Positions 1-6,325 of a DNA stretch of 15,592 nucleotides are shown here, one piece after another (within the stretch, counting starts at the first letter, position 1; each line of letters begins with the position of its first letter). Source of the DNA: JBAWXE01 sp037144255 (lineage in GTDB: Bacteria > Bacteroidota > Bacteroidia > Chitinophagales > Chitinophagaceae); assembly GCA_037144255.1 (NCBI GenBank), contig JBAWXE010000067.1, positions 1 to 15,592 on the forward strand. The letters run 5' to 3'. Position numbers and translations under genes: made by a program. The notes beneath the pieces are model-generated. The model was not told the DNA's origin and searched no databases. It was given only the letters and a program-made list of their open reading frames with translations.

Positions 1-1436
1 CTACAGGTTATAAAGCACCTAACTATGGTTACAACGGATTGAAATACAATAAAGCAAAGGATAATTTTGATCGTAGTAAGATGCCGGGAAATGGCCCTGC
101 ACCAATAGTTAAAGCACCCGATTTTTGGCGACAGGAATTGCCGGGAAATGTAAAGTTGATAGGTGCTAAAACTGATGAGATACCTGTAGTTACCATCATG
201 TTGCATTTTAAAGGCGGTAAAATGATAGAAGCCGGTGATCTTAATAAGACAGGTACTGCCAATCTTTTTGCTATCATGATGGAAGAGGATACTAAGAATT
301 ATACTTCATCTGATTTCGCATCTGCTCTTGAAAAATTGGGTAGCTCTGTAAATGTTGCTGCCGCTATAGATGGGGTAGATGTTACTATCAGAAGCCTTAG
401 CAAGAATATAGATAAAACTATGGAACTGGCAGCAGAGCGTATACTGAGACCTAAGTTCACAGAAGAAGCATTTACTATTGCTAAAAAGCGTGTCATAGAA
501 GGCATTAAGAATGGTATGAACCAGCCAAATGTGATAGCCACAAAAGTGTATAGCAAACTTAACTATGGAGCTAACAGCGTACTCGGAAGGTCTTCCAGCG
601 AAGAAAGCGTAAAAAATATTCAACTGGCTGATATTGAGAATTTCTATAAGAACTATTTTTCAAAAGAAGAAGCTGAAGTAATAGTCGTAGGTGATGTTGA
701 TCAAAAGGATATTGAAGCTAAAATGTCTTTTTTGAAAGATATGTCAACTACAAAAGTGTATTTACCTAATTTACCAACACCACCTATAATTGAAAAAACA
801 AAGATCTACTTTGTGAATGTACCTAATGCTGCACAAACAGAGTTCCGTATTGGCTATGTAACAAGTATGCCATATGATGCATTAGGTGAGTTTTATAAAT
901 CATCTGTTATGAACTTCCCTTTTGGTGAAGCATTTAATAGCCGGTTGAATTTGGATCTGCGTGAAGATAAGGGATGGACATATGGTGCCAGAGGCTATTT
1001 TATTGGCGATAAGTACACTGGGACTTACACATTTAGTGCAGGTATCAAAGCTGTAGCTACAGATAGTGCGCTGACCGATGTTATCAATATTTTGACTACA
1101 TATAGACAGGGTGGTATGAGCTACGAAGAACTGAATTTTACTAAAAAATCAATGGGACTTAGCGAGGCTCGAAAATATGAAACAGGTTTCCAAAAGGCTA
1201 GTTTCTTATCTCGTATCATGGAGTATGACTTGCCAGCTGATTATTCTAGACAACAGAATGAAATGTTGAATAAATTCACTACTGCTGATTTGAACAGTCT
1301 GGCGGTTAAAAATTTACCTTCAGAAGGCAAAATGAATATAGTACTGGTAGGTGATAAGGTTAAGGTTTGGGACGGACTACAGAAATTTGGATATGAAGTA
1401 GTAGAACTGGATAAAGAGGGTAATCCGATGAAATAA
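1..1436 (+). CDS. M16-family peptidase, C-terminal (non-catalytic) domain, 5' end outside window
   Basis: The reading frame is open to the left edge (codons from base 3). A TTG at 39 could be taken as a start, but the protein-like sequence continues upstream of it, so this is the 3' part of a longer gene. The visible ~477 residues start in a linker-like stretch (near KMPGNGPAPIVK) and then form one M16 domain. At the place where active M16 domains carry HxxEH, this one has N-L-F-A-I within ANLFAIMMEEDTKN, so the zinc ligands and catalytic Glu are missing. The substrate-binding R/Y element typical of the second half is present (LREDKGWTYGA, around base 960-990). In the family, such a domain pairs with or is fused behind an active M16 domain; Bacteroidota have fused proteins of about 900 residues. 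I infer that the active half lies upstream of the window. Substrate and location are unknown; an envelope role is plausible, but the signal peptide region is not visible. A terminator follows directly. Confidence 0.87.
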   Translation, partial: TGYKAPNYGYNGLKYNKAKDNFDRSKMPGNGPAPIVKAPDFWRQELPGNVKLIGAKTDEIPVVTIMLHFKGGKMIEAGDLNKTGTANLFAIMMEEDTKNYTSSDFASALEKLGSSVNVAAAIDGVDVTIRSLSKNIDKTMELAAERILRPKFTEEAFTIAKKRVIEGIKNGMNQPNVIATKVYSKLNYGANSVLGRSSSEESVKNIQLADIENFYKNYFSKEEAEVIVVGDVDQKDIEAKMSFLKDMSTTKVYLPNLPTPPIIEKTKIYFVNVPNAAQTEFRIGYVTSMPYDALGEFYKSSVMNFPFGEAFNSRLNLDLREDKGWTYGARGYFIGDKYTGTYTFSAGIKAVATDSALTDVINILTTYRQGGMSYEELNFTKKSMGLSEARKYETGFQKASFLSRIMEYDLPADYSRQQNEMLNKFTTADLNSLAVKNLPSEGKMNIVLVGDKVKVWDGLQKFGYEVVELDKEGNPMK

Positions 1437-1456
1437 TATAGTTTTTGTTTATTTTC

Positions 1457-1488
1457 AACCGTCCCTATCAACCACAGGGACGGTTTTT
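1457..1488 (+). terminator. Rho-independent terminator after the M16 gene
   Basis: A perfect 10-bp stem (AACCGTCCCT at 1457-1466 with AGGGACGGTT at 1476-1485) with a 9-nt loop is followed by a run of T ending at 1488. It lies 20 nt after the M16 stop and separates that gene from the next transcription unit. Confidence 0.9.
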
Positions 1489-1571
1489 AATTATACAAAA
1501 TACTTTTTTTTGAATTCTTTAACTGATATTATTGCATTCTAAAAGTTACATTCGCATATTAATCATACTCA

Positions 1572-2777
1572 ATGTTACAGACAGATTATATTCATGTTCC
1601 TTACGGTAAAACCGTACACGGTGAAGAAGAAATAGAAGCCGTAGTAAACGTACTGCGTACTTCTACCCAAATGGGCAAAAATGTGCGCGAGATGGAATCT
1701 CGTGTAGCCGGCTTGTATGCTAAAAAATATGGCATCATGGTCAATTCAGGTTCTTCTGCACTGTATCTGGCTGCAGACCTGATGAATTATGAAGCCGGTT
1801 CGGAGATCATTACCCCCGCACTTACATTTTCTACTACAGTAGCGCCTCAAATTAAAAGAGGTTGGATACCTGCTTTCGTAGACGTAGAAGAAGGTACTTA
1901 TAATATTGATGCCAATAAGGTAGAAGAGATGATAACGCCTAAGACCAAGGCGATGATCATACCTAATCTGATGGGTAATCTACCTGATTGGAAGGCATTG
2001 CGCACCATAGCAGATAAGCACAAACTATTTGTACTTGAAGACTCTGCAGATACATTAGGTGCAGAGATAGACGGGGCATCTTCTGGTCGCTATACAGACA
2101 TGAGTACTACAAGTTTCTATGGCTCTCATATTATTAATTGTGCAGGTAATGGTGGTATGCTCTGTGTAAATACAGAAGCTTTCTACGATCGTGGCCGTTT
2201 GTTACGTAGTTGGGGTCGTAGTTCTTCATTGTTCTTAGAGTCAGAAAAGATCGAAAACCGTTTCAATGTAGAGATAGAGGGCATCCCTTATGATGCTAAA
2301 TTTGTATTCGAAGAGCCTGGATATAATATCGAACCATCTGAAATGGGTGCTGCATTCGGTATTGTGCAATTGAACAAACTGGCTCAGAATATAGATACTC
2401 GTACGGCTAACTATAAGCGCATGCGCGATTTCTTTAGTCAATACGAAGAATATTTTATACTACCTAAACAGTTGCCTAACTCGCGTACTGGCTGGCTGGC
2501 AATGGCAATAACTATCCGCGAAAGTGCTCCTTTCTTGCGTCGTGATCTGCAAATATTTCTTGAAAAAAGAAATATACAGACACGTACGGTGTTTACAGGT
2601 AATATCCTTCGTCAGCCAGGCTTTAAGAATCAACCACACAAAGCGACTAAAGGTGGATACCCTGAATCTGATAAAGTAATGCGTGGTGGTATGTTATTAG
2701 CTTGTCACCATGGATTAAGCAATGAACAGATCAGTCACGTTATGGAGAGTATCACAGAGTTCATGAAATCTATTTAA
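1572..2777 (+). CDS. DegT/DnrJ/EryC1/StrS-family PLP enzyme, sugar 3-dehydratase-like (RfbH/ColD group)
   Basis: A 401-residue fold-type I PLP protein acting on nucleotide sugars. The family core is clear: VNSGSSALYLAADLM (57-71, phosphate-binding region), TPALTFSTTVAP (81-92), FVLEDSADTLGA (153-164, with D157 placed to contact the PLP ring nitrogen) and SFYGSHIINCAGNGGM (181-196). In aminotransferases of this family a Lys sits three residues after SFY; here that position is His186. The same Lys-to-His change is known in the 3-dehydratases RfbH/E1 (CDP-sugar, ascarylose-type pathways) and ColD (GDP-colitose). The ending TRTVFTGNILRQPGFKN resembles RfbH. The four-Cys iron-sulphur segment that RfbH/E1 carries after the WGR motif is absent: after SWGRSSS there is no Cys until C378. 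I infer a B6-dependent dehydratase or related deoxysugar enzyme without an Fe-S cluster, possibly for surface polysaccharide. The sugar substrate cannot be read from the sequence. The stop is 4 nt before the next gene, implying co-transcription. An isolated TAttaTTG at 1527-1534 is too weak to call as a promoter. Confidence 0.85.
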   Translation: MLQTDYIHVPYGKTVHGEEEIEAVVNVLRTSTQMGKNVREMESRVAGLYAKKYGIMVNSGSSALYLAADLMNYEAGSEIITPALTFSTTVAPQIKRGWIPAFVDVEEGTYNIDANKVEEMITPKTKAMIIPNLMGNLPDWKALRTIADKHKLFVLEDSADTLGAEIDGASSGRYTDMSTTSFYGSHIINCAGNGGMLCVNTEAFYDRGRLLRSWGRSSSLFLESEKIENRFNVEIEGIPYDAKFVFEEPGYNIEPSEMGAAFGIVQLNKLAQNIDTRTANYKRMRDFFSQYEEYFILPKQLPNSRTGWLAMAITIRESAPFLRRDLQIFLEKRNIQTRTVFTGNILRQPGFKNQPHKATKGGYPESDKVMRGGMLLACHHGLSNEQISHVMESITEFMKSI

Positions 2778-2781
2778 TAGA

Positions 2782-3123
2782 ATGGAATTAATAACGCTAC
2801 CCTTACTTGTATATTTTTGTTACAGTAATGGTAACAAAGCAAAGGCCAGAGGATTGAATTCCGCCTTGTGGATATTCTTTACAGTGATTGGTTTTACCGT
2901 AGGTTTGTTTCTTGGAGCTATTATAGTCACCATGATTCTAATGTCTAAGTATGGTATACTCAAGCAATCAGATATTATTGCCTTGGCTGATAAAGGTGCA
3001 CTTACATGGCATATCACATTTATGATGTTTGCTGCTGTTGGGGGTTATCTTTTTATAAGATATTTATTAGAACGCAGGCCACTTATAGGTAATTCTAATA
3101 ATGATCATCAGAGTCTGGAATGA
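2782..3123 (+). CDS. Small integral membrane protein, unknown function
   Basis: A 113-residue protein that I do not recognise. It has a short hydrophobic N-terminus (about 4-14), a long hydrophobic stretch around residues 27-54 (LWIFFTVIGFTVGLFLGAII region), a hydrophilic loop with KSDI/KGAL-type residues, and a last membrane segment around 74-93 followed by a basic turn (RYLLERRP) and a polar tail. This suggests two or three membrane spans. It starts 4 nt after the sugar-enzyme stop, so the two are almost certainly co-transcribed. Its stop is 2 nt from the stop of the convergent lytTR gene. No catalytic motif is visible. Confidence 0.75.
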   Translation: MELITLPLLVYFCYSNGNKAKARGLNSALWIFFTVIGFTVGLFLGAIIVTMILMSKYGILKQSDIIALADKGALTWHITFMMFAAVGGYLFIRYLLERRPLIGNSNNDHQSLE

Positions 3124-3125
3124 TA

Positions 3126-3641
3126 CTACCAACCAAGTAAGGTCTTTAATTTAGCCATTCCATTTTTACTCACAGTTACTTTAGCGCCACATTGCAGCAA
3201 TGCAATGTGGCTTTCTTTTTCGTATGGTTCTATACGCACCAGTTGGCTCACCGGTATCATATAGGAGCGGTGTATCCTAACAAAATGTTCGGGATCCAGA
3301 CTTTGTTCTATATGGCTGAGTGTACTTTTCTTCAGATAACTTCCATCTTTGGTTACTATTTTTATATAGTCATCATTGGCCTCTATGTAGTAAATATCCT
3401 GAGCAGGTATGATCCTTATGAGACCGTTATCTTTTACCACTATTCTATGCTGGTAACCTTCATATACTTTTTGTTGCATCAATTCCTGTATCTGAGGTCG
3501 GTTCTTCAGCATTGCGTGTTGCAACCATCTTTGTACAGCTTTATCCACATTAACCACATACCTGCTAAAAGGTACATTAGGTAAAGTATATAAGCTTGTC
3601 GGTAAACAGGGGAAAACTGTCGGTAAAAGATTTGGGAGCAT
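3126..3641 (-). CDS. LytTR-domain DNA-binding regulator without a receiver domain
   Basis: A 171-residue protein. Residues about 65-168 form a LytTR DNA-binding domain: IPAQDIYYIEANDDYIKIVT (78-97), the LKKSTLSHIEQSL segment and FVRIHRSYMIPVSQLVRI (120-137) are typical family landmarks. LytTR proteins bind direct repeats in promoters and are usually the output half of a response regulator with an N-terminal receiver of ~120 residues. Here only ~60 residues precede the domain. They contain no phospho-acceptor Asp pocket, although PFSRYVVNVDKAVQRWL (24-40) loosely resembles the last helix and linker of a receiver. A frameshifted receiver upstream is ruled out because the glycosyltransferase stop is only 24 nt before this start. 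A start at M44 is also possible. It is third in a - strand unit behind the glycosyltransferase. Targets are unknown. Confidence 0.85.
   Translation of the reverse strand: MLPNLLPTVFPCLPTSLYTLPNVPFSRYVVNVDKAVQRWLQHAMLKNRPQIQELMQQKVYEGYQHRIVVKDNGLIRIIPAQDIYYIEANDDYIKIVTKDGSYLKKSTLSHIEQSLDPEHFVRIHRSYMIPVSQLVRIEPYEKESHIALLQCGAKVTVSKNGMAKLKTLLGW
3186..3220 (+). terminator. Rho-independent terminator inside the antisense of the convergent lytTR gene
   Basis: A perfect 10-bp stem (GCCACATTGC at 3186-3195 with GCAATGTGGC at 3202-3211), a 6-nt loop, and TTTCTTTTT directly after on the + strand. It sits 63 nt past the stop of the small membrane protein gene and ends the + strand unit, although the same bases encode residues near 142-151 of the LytTR protein on the other strand. 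On the - strand the stem is not followed by a T run, so it should not stop lytTR transcription. Confidence 0.82.
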
Positions 3642-3665
3642 TGCCCCAAGTGGTAATTGATACTC

Positions 3666-4715
3666 TTATTGTAGCTTTCTAGGCTTCCAGTCTAGTTTCG
3701 GGAAGGTCTTTTTGCCTTTGGCAAAATAATTCCACACTATACTATGCGGGTATATACCTTCTTCATTGCGGTAGGTAACTATTTTTTGGGCATCACGTCT
3801 GTGTTGCAGCCATTTGCCCAGCTTGCCATAAAAGTGAAAATGAGCCTTAACAATGGTCAATGTCTGCTTCCATTTACCACCCAGTAGCATTTGTAGGCCT
3901 GCTACGCCATCCAATACTAAACGTAGTGGCATTAGCCATATCAGTTTAGATGCACGTTCGTTTTTTAGTAGTAATATGAGATTATTTCTAAAATTGTAAT
4001 ATAATTTCTGTGGACTACCATAGCTGATAACACTACCACCTACATGGTAAACGGTAGATTTGCCTATATATCCTATTTTATATCCTGCGTTCTTAAGCCT
4101 CCAGCATAGGTCCACTTCTTCCATATGCGCATATAGGTCTGCATCCAGTCCACCTACTTCATGATACAAGTCTGCGCGTACCATCAGGCAACCACCTGAA
4201 GCCCAGAACACTTCCAGATCATCATCATATTGATTAGTATCTTTTTCCAGATCATTGAAGATCCTACCTCTGCAAAACAAATATCCCCATTTATCCATAA
4301 AGCCACCTGCGGCACCTGCATATTCAAAATATTCACGCTCTTTCCAATAACGTATTTTGGGTTGGCAAGCTGCCAATCCTTCGTAATGGATCATTGCATG
4401 TATAAGAGGGGGGAACCAACCATGTGTTACTTCAAAGTCGGCACTCAGTAGCACGTAGTATTGCGCACTTATCTGTTTCAATGCCTCGTAATAACCATTC
4501 GCAAATCCTCTATTGACAGCTATTTGCAAGGTTTTTACAGTAGGGAAATTTTTTTGTATGTATTGTAGTGTATCGTCGGTAGACGCATTGTCTACCACTA
4601 CCACATCATATCCGCTCCCTGCTTCCTGTACTATAAGCGGTAAGAACAGCTCATGCCATTTCCTGCCATTATAGCTCAGAATGACAACAGCGGTATCTTG
4701 CTCGCTTACGATCAT
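3666..4715 (-). CDS. Family 2 glycosyltransferase (rhamnosyltransferase-like)
   Basis: A 349-residue GT-A fold glycosyltransferase. AVVILSYNGRKW (9-20) is the opening strand of GT2 enzymes, VVVVDNASTDDT (38-49) the nucleotide-binding loop, and VLLSADFEV (88-96) the DxD-equivalent metal-binding position with D93. FWASGGCLMVRADLYHEVGGLD (170-191) and HMEEVDLCWRLKNAGYKIGYI (197-217) form the acceptor side with the catalytic ED motif. This pattern is seen in enzymes adding rhamnose or similar sugars to surface polysaccharides; donor and acceptor here are not known. The C-terminal ~100 residues contain a hydrophobic and basic amphipathic part (LIWLMPLRLVLDGVAGLQML, 258-277) that may hold it at the inner membrane face. 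It starts 17 nt after the stop of the preceding small membrane protein gene and is followed by lytTR, so a three-gene unit is likely. Confidence 0.9.
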   Translation of the reverse strand: MIVSEQDTAVVILSYNGRKWHELFLPLIVQEAGSGYDVVVVDNASTDDTLQYIQKNFPTVKTLQIAVNRGFANGYYEALKQISAQYYVLLSADFEVTHGWFPPLIHAMIHYEGLAACQPKIRYWKEREYFEYAGAAGGFMDKWGYLFCRGRIFNDLEKDTNQYDDDLEVFWASGGCLMVRADLYHEVGGLDADLYAHMEEVDLCWRLKNAGYKIGYIGKSTVYHVGGSVISYGSPQKLYYNFRNNLILLLKNERASKLIWLMPLRLVLDGVAGLQMLLGGKWKQTLTIVKAHFHFYGKLGKWLQHRRDAQKIVTYRNEEGIYPHSIVWNYFAKGKKTFPKLDWKPRKLQ

Positions 4716-4732
4716 TGTCGTAGGGAGAATGA

Positions 4733-4951
4733 TTATTTATACTTAGGTTCGTACAGTGTATTGTCAGGTACTTGTACATCATCGTTCTTCTGAAAACTAT
4801 GTTGATACAGGTTATAACATCCTGCCCAAGCAAAAATGAAGAATCCGAAGAAGAAAAGAAGGAATAAAAAGCGTGATTTAGAAGGCTTATTCAGCTCTAT
4901 ATCAGCAGGATTATCGATTATAGTTTCGTAATTGTCGTGTTGCATTGCCAT
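4733..4951 (-). CDS. Small single-span membrane protein, unknown function
   Basis: A 72-residue protein if it starts at the ATG at 4951. It has a polar N-terminal part (HDNYETIIDNPADIELNKPSK), one strongly hydrophobic span (RFLFLLFFFGFFIFAWAGC) and a polar tail of about 25 residues. I do not recognise it. The frame stays open upstream to an ATG at 5020 (95 residues). I prefer the shorter start because a TATTTTTG box on the - strand at 4980-4973 would put transcript initiation between the two start codons; a further Met codon at 4945 is equally possible. It is first in the - strand unit with the glycosyltransferase and lytTR, and divergent from the histidine kinase gene. Confidence 0.6.
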   Translation of the reverse strand: MAMQHDNYETIIDNPADIELNKPSKSRFLFLLFFFGFFIFAWAGCYNLYQHSFQKNDDVQVPDNTLYEPKYK

Positions 4952-4972
4952 GTAGCATGAAAATTTGCCTGT

Positions 4973-4980
4973 CAAAAATA
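4973..4980 (-). promoter_or_regulatory. Putative -7 box (TAnnTTTG) of the small membrane protein / GT2 / lytTR unit
   Basis: Read on the - strand this is TATTTTTG, an exact match to the Bacteroidota -7 consensus TAnnTTTG, 22 nt before the chosen ATG at 4951. No good TTG is found at the usual 19-21 nt further upstream, so only one of the two elements is supported. Confidence 0.4.
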
Positions 4981-5041
4981 ATAGTATTTCCTTCAAAATC
5001 ATAATATTTTTACCAAGCAATCGTTATCAAGAGCGATTTTT

Positions 5042-6178
5042 ATGAAACAATACCTGAATTGGAAATCATATTTGGTTGTTATAGCCCTCTGTATAGTGGC
5101 TGCTTCGCTCTATTATACCAACCAGTTGGCAGCTAAACTGGCCAATGAGGAAAAGAAAAAGGTAGAACTGCTGGTAGAAGGTATAAAGACCATATCCAAG
5201 GCCCAGGGCGACCAAGACCTGGCTTTTGTACTCAGTGTCATTACCCAAAACACCACTATACCCCTTATCATAGTAGACCAAAAAGGGAAAATAAATGATT
5301 ATAAAAATATAGATACGACAGGTGTCAAAGATGTCAATAAATTTTTACAAGAAAAGATCATAGAATTTAAATATAAACATGATGCCATTGTCTCCGATTT
5401 TGGTTTTGGTACTGACTATGTTTATTACGGAGAGTCATATTTATTGACACAATTAAGATATTTTCCTTATGTGCAACTGGCTATTATTTTTCTGTTCTTG
5501 ATTGTTGTATTGATAGCACTTAGCTCTGCCAATAAGTCAATTCAAAATCAGGTATGGGTAGGTCTATCCAAAGAAACAGCACATCAGTTGGGTACTCCTT
5601 TAAGCTCTATTGAAGCATGGTTGGAATTACTGAAAGAGAATGACAAGAACAACGAGGCTGTTACAGAAATGCAAAAAGATCTGGATAGGCTAAAGCTGGT
5701 AGCAGATAGGTTTAGCAAGGTAGGTAGCCCACCCAAACTGGAAGAAGAAGACTTATTGATTCGCTTGCATAATATGGTAGATTATATGCAGAAACGTGCT
5801 CCTAATAAAGTCGCTATCACATTAGAATCTAATGAGCCGGAGATACCTGTAAATATCAGTGGTCCACTGTTCGATTGGGTGGTGGAGAATCTTATGCGCA
5901 ACTCTCTGGATGCAATGGCCGGCGAAGGTAAAATTGCCATCAAGGTCATCAATGAACCTACTTATGTATTTATTGATGTATCTGATACGGGTAAGGGTAT
6001 TGTCAAACATCAAATAAAAAAAGTATTCAACCCCGGTTTTACTACCAAAAAGCGTGGCTGGGGACTGGGTCTATCCTTATCTAAGCGAATTATAGAGAAA
6101 TATCATCATGGCTCCTTGTTTGTCAAGCAATCAGAGCTAGGAAAAGGCACCACTTTCCGTATTATTCTTCGTCGATAA
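5042..6178 (+). CDS. Membrane sensor histidine kinase
   Basis: A 378-residue two-component sensor. The first membrane span is about residues 9-25 and the second about 144-163 (QLAIIFLFLIVVLIALSSA). Between them lies a ~115-residue extracytoplasmic part that includes IPLIIVDQKGKINDYKNID, the strand pattern of a small PAS/Cache-like sensor. The cytoplasmic part has the H-box KETAHQLGTPLSS with phospho-acceptor H181, the N-box VENLMRNSLDAM (281-292), the G1 box DVSDTGKGI (312-320), the F-box around FNPGFTTK and the G2 box GWGLGLSL (339-346). All ATP-binding and phosphotransfer residues look intact. There is no response regulator beside it; the nearest DNA-binding regulator is the lytTR gene on the other strand, which lacks a receiver, so pairing is unlikely. 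The signal it senses is unknown. It is divergent from the small membrane protein gene, with 90 nt between them if the short start there is right. Confidence 0.92.
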   Translation: MKQYLNWKSYLVVIALCIVAASLYYTNQLAAKLANEEKKKVELLVEGIKTISKAQGDQDLAFVLSVITQNTTIPLIIVDQKGKINDYKNIDTTGVKDVNKFLQEKIIEFKYKHDAIVSDFGFGTDYVYYGESYLLTQLRYFPYVQLAIIFLFLIVVLIALSSANKSIQNQVWVGLSKETAHQLGTPLSSIEAWLELLKENDKNNEAVTEMQKDLDRLKLVADRFSKVGSPPKLEEEDLLIRLHNMVDYMQKRAPNKVAITLESNEPEIPVNISGPLFDWVVENLMRNSLDAMAGEGKIAIKVINEPTYVFIDVSDTGKGIVKHQIKKVFNPGFTTKKRGWGLGLSLSKRIIEKYHHGSLFVKQSELGKGTTFRIILRR

Positions 6179-6186
6179 AAAATTTA

Positions 6187-6217
6187 TTGCAAACATTTTA
6201 GAAACCGACTAAATTTG
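6187..6217 (+). promoter_or_regulatory. Bacteroidota-type promoter of tRNA-Leu
   Basis: TTG at 6187-6189, then a 20-nt spacer, then TAAATTTG at 6210-6217, an exact match to TAnnTTTG. Initiation is expected a few nt downstream, giving a leader of roughly 15-18 nt before the tRNA at 6241. This is the best-defined promoter in the window. Confidence 0.8.
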
Positions 6218-6240
6218 CACTCCCTTCAAAGGGTTTTGCT

Positions 6241-6325
6241 GCGGCGGTGGCGAAACTGGTAGACGCACTACTTTGAGGTGGTAGCGCCTGTCATGGGCGT
6301 GGGAGTTCGAATCTCCTCTGCCGCA
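6241..6325 (+). tRNA. tRNA-Leu (anticodon GAG)
   Basis: A complete cloverleaf of 85 nt. The acceptor stem pairs 6241-6247 with 6318-6324 (7 bp, one G-U), with A6325 as the discriminator base. The D stem is GCG/CGC; the anticodon stem is 6268-6272 with 6280-6284; the loop TTGAGGT places anticodon GAG at 6275-6277. A long class II variable arm (CGCC/GGCG, 6285-6299) is as expected for tRNA-Leu, and the T-loop TTCGAAT is standard. The 3' CCA is not encoded. Its last 35 nt overlap the antisense recombinase gene, which marks this tRNA as the insertion site of the island to the right. Confidence 0.96.
6291..6325. other. Putative attachment-site region: tRNA 3' end shared with the recombinase gene
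   Basis: The 35 nt from the variable arm to the discriminator base of tRNA-Leu are at the same time the last ~11 codons and the stop codon of the recombinase gene on the other strand. An integrase gene running into a tRNA 3' end is the usual sign of an attL/attR junction. The exact crossover core cannot be placed because the other junction is outside the window; no second copy of this sequence is seen in the 15.6 kb. Confidence 0.6.

Noticed and set aside
1509..1534. TTTG and TATTATTG before the sugar-enzyme gene as a promoter
   Set aside because: The spacer is only 14 nt instead of about 19-21, and the second box has one mismatch, so it does not meet the consensus.
3192..3584. 130-codon frame on the + strand opposite lytTR
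   Set aside because: It is antisense to a clear LytTR domain and starts inside the terminator hairpin; its composition is not protein-like.
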